From: Dehalococcoidia bacterium UBA5748
Lineage (GTDB): Bacteria > Chloroflexota > Dehalococcoidia > Dehalococcoidales > UBA5627
Direction of reading: 5' to 3'
Assembly: GCA_002419135.1 (NCBI GenBank)
Contig: DIFM01000023.1
Location: 1 to 6,177, forward strand
DNA length: 6,177 nt
Shown piece after piece: positions 4,903 to 6,177 of this stretch. The notes beneath the pieces were generated by a model. The model made no database searches and was not told where the DNA came from. It saw nothing but the letters and a program-made list of their open reading frames with translations. The position numbers and the translations under genes are program-made. How positions within the stretch are numbered: position 1 is the first letter of the stretch; each line of letters starts with the position of its first letter.

Positions 4903-5442
4903 ATGTTAAAAAGCGAAAATACCGTTCTGTTGATAGTAGATGTGCAGGAAAAACTGCTCCCCGTTATTTATCGGGAAGAGAATCTGACCGCTAATATAAT
5001 CAGACTGATTCAAGGTATGCAGGTATTGGAAATACCTGTAATAGTAACTGAGCAGTATCCAAAAGGATTGGGTGAGACAGTCCCCGAAATAGCGCAATTG
5101 TTAACCAACATCGAAGCGCTTCCAAAAACCAGTTTCAGCTGTTACGGCGATGAAGCATTCAGAAAAACTCTGGAGGCTTCCGGCAGGAAACAGGTTCTTA
5201 TCTGCGGCATAGAAACCCACGTCTGCGTTTATCAGACTGCTATGGATTTGCAAGAAGCCGGATATGAGGTGCAGGTTATTGCCAATGCCGTTTCATCGCG
5301 CACGCCGGGAAACAAGGAAATCGGACTGAATTTGATGAGGCAGATGGGAATTACGATTACAGGCGCCGAAACTGTTCTTTTCGAAATGCTTAAAGTCGCC
5401 GAAGGCGATAAGTTTAAAGCCATCAGCAACATCGTTAAGTAG
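4903..5442 (+). CDS. Isochorismatase-like cysteine hydrolase
   Basis: A 179-residue cytoplasmic enzyme of the isochorismatase/nicotinamidase fold. The family's catalytic triad is intact: Asp13 in LLIVDVQEKL (9-18), Lys75 in ALPKTSFS (72-79), and the nucleophile Cys108 in CGIETHVCV (101-109), preceded by the usual Gly-Ile before ETH. TEQYPKGLGET (49-59) and the C-terminal SSRTPGNKEIGLNLMRQMGI with ETVLFEML resemble the ISOC1/YcaC-like branch rather than nicotinamidase proper. The nicotinamidase metal-site DxHxxxH is not seen. The substrate is therefore unknown; small amides or related compounds are possible. The start is secure: AAGGAGG (4889-4895) lies 7 bases before the ATG. Its TAG overlaps the end of the opposite-strand methyltransferase by 8 bases. 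Confidence 0.9.
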   Translation: MLKSENTVLLIVDVQEKLLPVIYREENLTANIIRLIQGMQVLEIPVIVTEQYPKGLGETVPEIAQLLTNIEALPKTSFSCYGDEAFRKTLEASGRKQVLICGIETHVCVYQTAMDLQEAGYEVQVIANAVSSRTPGNKEIGLNLMRQMGITITGAETVLFEMLKVAEGDKFKAISNIVK

Positions 5443-6064
5443 TCTGAGGATACTGCTTATTCGTCTGCGCTTTCACTACTGCCACCATCCCTCTGTTAAA
5501 TAACTGTGTTTTCTGCACTGCTAACCCGTGTTCTTCAACTATTTTCGATACCCCGCCGCTCTCTTTAAACTCCTTAAATCCAAGGTAATGCTCCCCGCCG
5601 GCAAAATACTCTACGATATTTGCCCCCACCCCCCAGATGTTTCGCGGTAAGGGAATATTAAAATCCATAAATATCAGGGCGCCATCTCGTTTGACAACCC
5701 TTTTCATCTCAGAAACCACGGAAGAGCGTACAGCGGGCGGCTTGTCGTGCAGGGCAAAAGAAACCGAAACAAAATCGAAGCAGTCATCATCAAAAGGAAG
5801 ATCTGTGGCGTCGGCAATAAAAAAAGAGATGTTATCCATTTTCAGGCGGGCTTTATTCTTTTCAGCAAAAGCCAGCATGTTTTTATCCATATCAATTCCG
5901 GTAGCGTTAATCCCGCACCTGCCGTACTCGATAACCTGAGCGCCTGTTCCGCAGCAGACATCAAGCACCGAGTTGCCTGCTTTCATAACCGCAAAATCGA
6001 CTACGGATTGCCGGACAATCTTTAGTATCGGGTCTACCAGGTTTTCATATGTAAATATTGCCAT
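5435..6064 (-). CDS. Class I SAM-dependent methyltransferase (Methyltransf_11 / UbiE-like)
   Basis: A 209-residue soluble enzyme that should transfer a methyl group from S-adenosylmethionine. Motif I is VLDVCCGTGAQ (33-43). The acidic residue that holds the SAM ribose is Asp58 in GIDMD. ADATDLPF (84-91) is the adenine-side motif II, and FDFVSVSFALHD (96-107) is motif III with a His in the post-motif position. RVVKRDGALIFMDF (122-135) follows the family order. The C-terminal region (FAGGEHYLGFKEF, then VVKAQ) is the usual small cap. This resembles ubiquinone/menaquinone methyltransferases, but it lacks enough of their signature to assign that role, so the substrate is unknown. The start at 6064 has only a weak ribosome site; an extended -10 promoter lies 34 bases upstream. 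It is convergent with the hydrolase. Confidence 0.9.
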   Translation of the reverse strand: MAIFTYENLVDPILKIVRQSVVDFAVMKAGNSVLDVCCGTGAQVIEYGRCGINATGIDMDKNMLAFAEKNKARLKMDNISFFIADATDLPFDDDCFDFVSVSFALHDKPPAVRSSVVSEMKRVVKRDGALIFMDFNIPLPRNIWGVGANIVEYFAGGEHYLGFKEFKESGGVSKIVEEHGLAVQKTQLFNRGMVAVVKAQTNKQYPQTT

Positions 6065-6097
6065 TATTACACATCCGGATAAAACGATTTAACATCG

Positions 6098-6106
6098 ATT
6101 ATACCA
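6098..6106 (-). promoter_or_regulatory. Extended -10 promoter of the methyltransferase gene
   Basis: On the minus strand TGGTATAAT, a TGn-extended consensus -10, which can work without a -35. The predicted start near 6091 leaves a leader of about 27 bases. CGAT and ATCG (6085-6088, 6094-6097) form a short inverted pair just downstream. Confidence 0.5.
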
Positions 6107-6177
6107 TTTGTGAAGTATTTTTATTGAATTCGGGAGATATTTCCGGAATACTTTTAACTTACCTAACTTAATTCCCC
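6107..6177. other. AT-rich non-coding end of the window
   Basis: No gene is seen. An inverted pair AAGTATT (6113-6119) and AATACTT (6147-6153) with a 27-base loop, plus a TTCCGGAA palindrome (6141-6148), are the only structures. They may be a terminator or operator for a gene beyond the window, or chance. Confidence 0.25.

Noticed and set aside
5637..6025. Plus-strand open frames opposite the methyltransferase
   Set aside because: They are antisense shadows of a gene with intact SAM-binding motifs.
1..6177. CRISPR array, tRNA, rRNA or riboswitch
   Set aside because: No regularly spaced direct repeats, no cloverleaf with a T-loop GTTCRA-type motif and no recognised aptamer core were seen on either strand.

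Overview
The window is ordinary bacterial chromosome, about 42% GC by eye, carrying small single-gene or two-gene transcription units on both strands. The universal stress protein, the MscL channel with a C-terminal zinc ribbon, and a lipoprotein family that I recall from Dehalococcoidia-type genomes all suggest an anaerobic Chloroflexota (Dehalococcoidia) or similar lineage. That assignment is from memory of family style, not from a search, and is tentative. Most genes have clear AGGAGG-type ribosome binding sites and several have readable sigma-70-like promoters.

Layout. Positions 1-221 look like one end of an insertion sequence: the first 41 codons of a probable IS256-like transposase on the minus strand, its ribosome binding site, and a candidate terminal repeat. 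Next on the minus strand is a single-domain universal stress protein (399-854) with a well-formed promoter. Positions 952-1844 (minus) hold a secreted lipoprotein gene broken by a one-base frameshift near 1647-1652. A small amphipathic helical protein (1936-2208, minus) is transcribed divergently from mscL (2394-2855, plus). A small two-helix membrane protein (2935-3147, plus) meets tail to tail an 81-residue protein with HxxH and CxxC motifs (3167-3412, minus). Then come two plus-strand unknowns: a 179-residue acidic protein that may be translated without a leader (3559-4098) and a coiled-coil protein with a C-terminal membrane anchor (4233-4784). The last pair is an isochorismatase-like cysteine hydrolase (4903-5442, plus) whose stop overlaps that of a class I SAM methyltransferase (5435-6064, minus).

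How the genes relate. There is no large operon and no recognisable multi-gene defence or biosynthetic system. The common thread is envelope and stress housekeeping: MscL relieves osmotic pressure, the Usp protein is a stress responder, and several unknowns are membrane-bound, lipidated or amphipathic. The most distinctive signal is regulatory. The promoters of the stress protein and of the HxxH/CxxC protein share CCATTGATA-N15-AGTAAAAT with identical spacing, far more than the sigma-70 hexamers require, and each has an inverted repeat on its -35 element. The other main points are the frameshifted lipoprotein and the possible leaderless gene.
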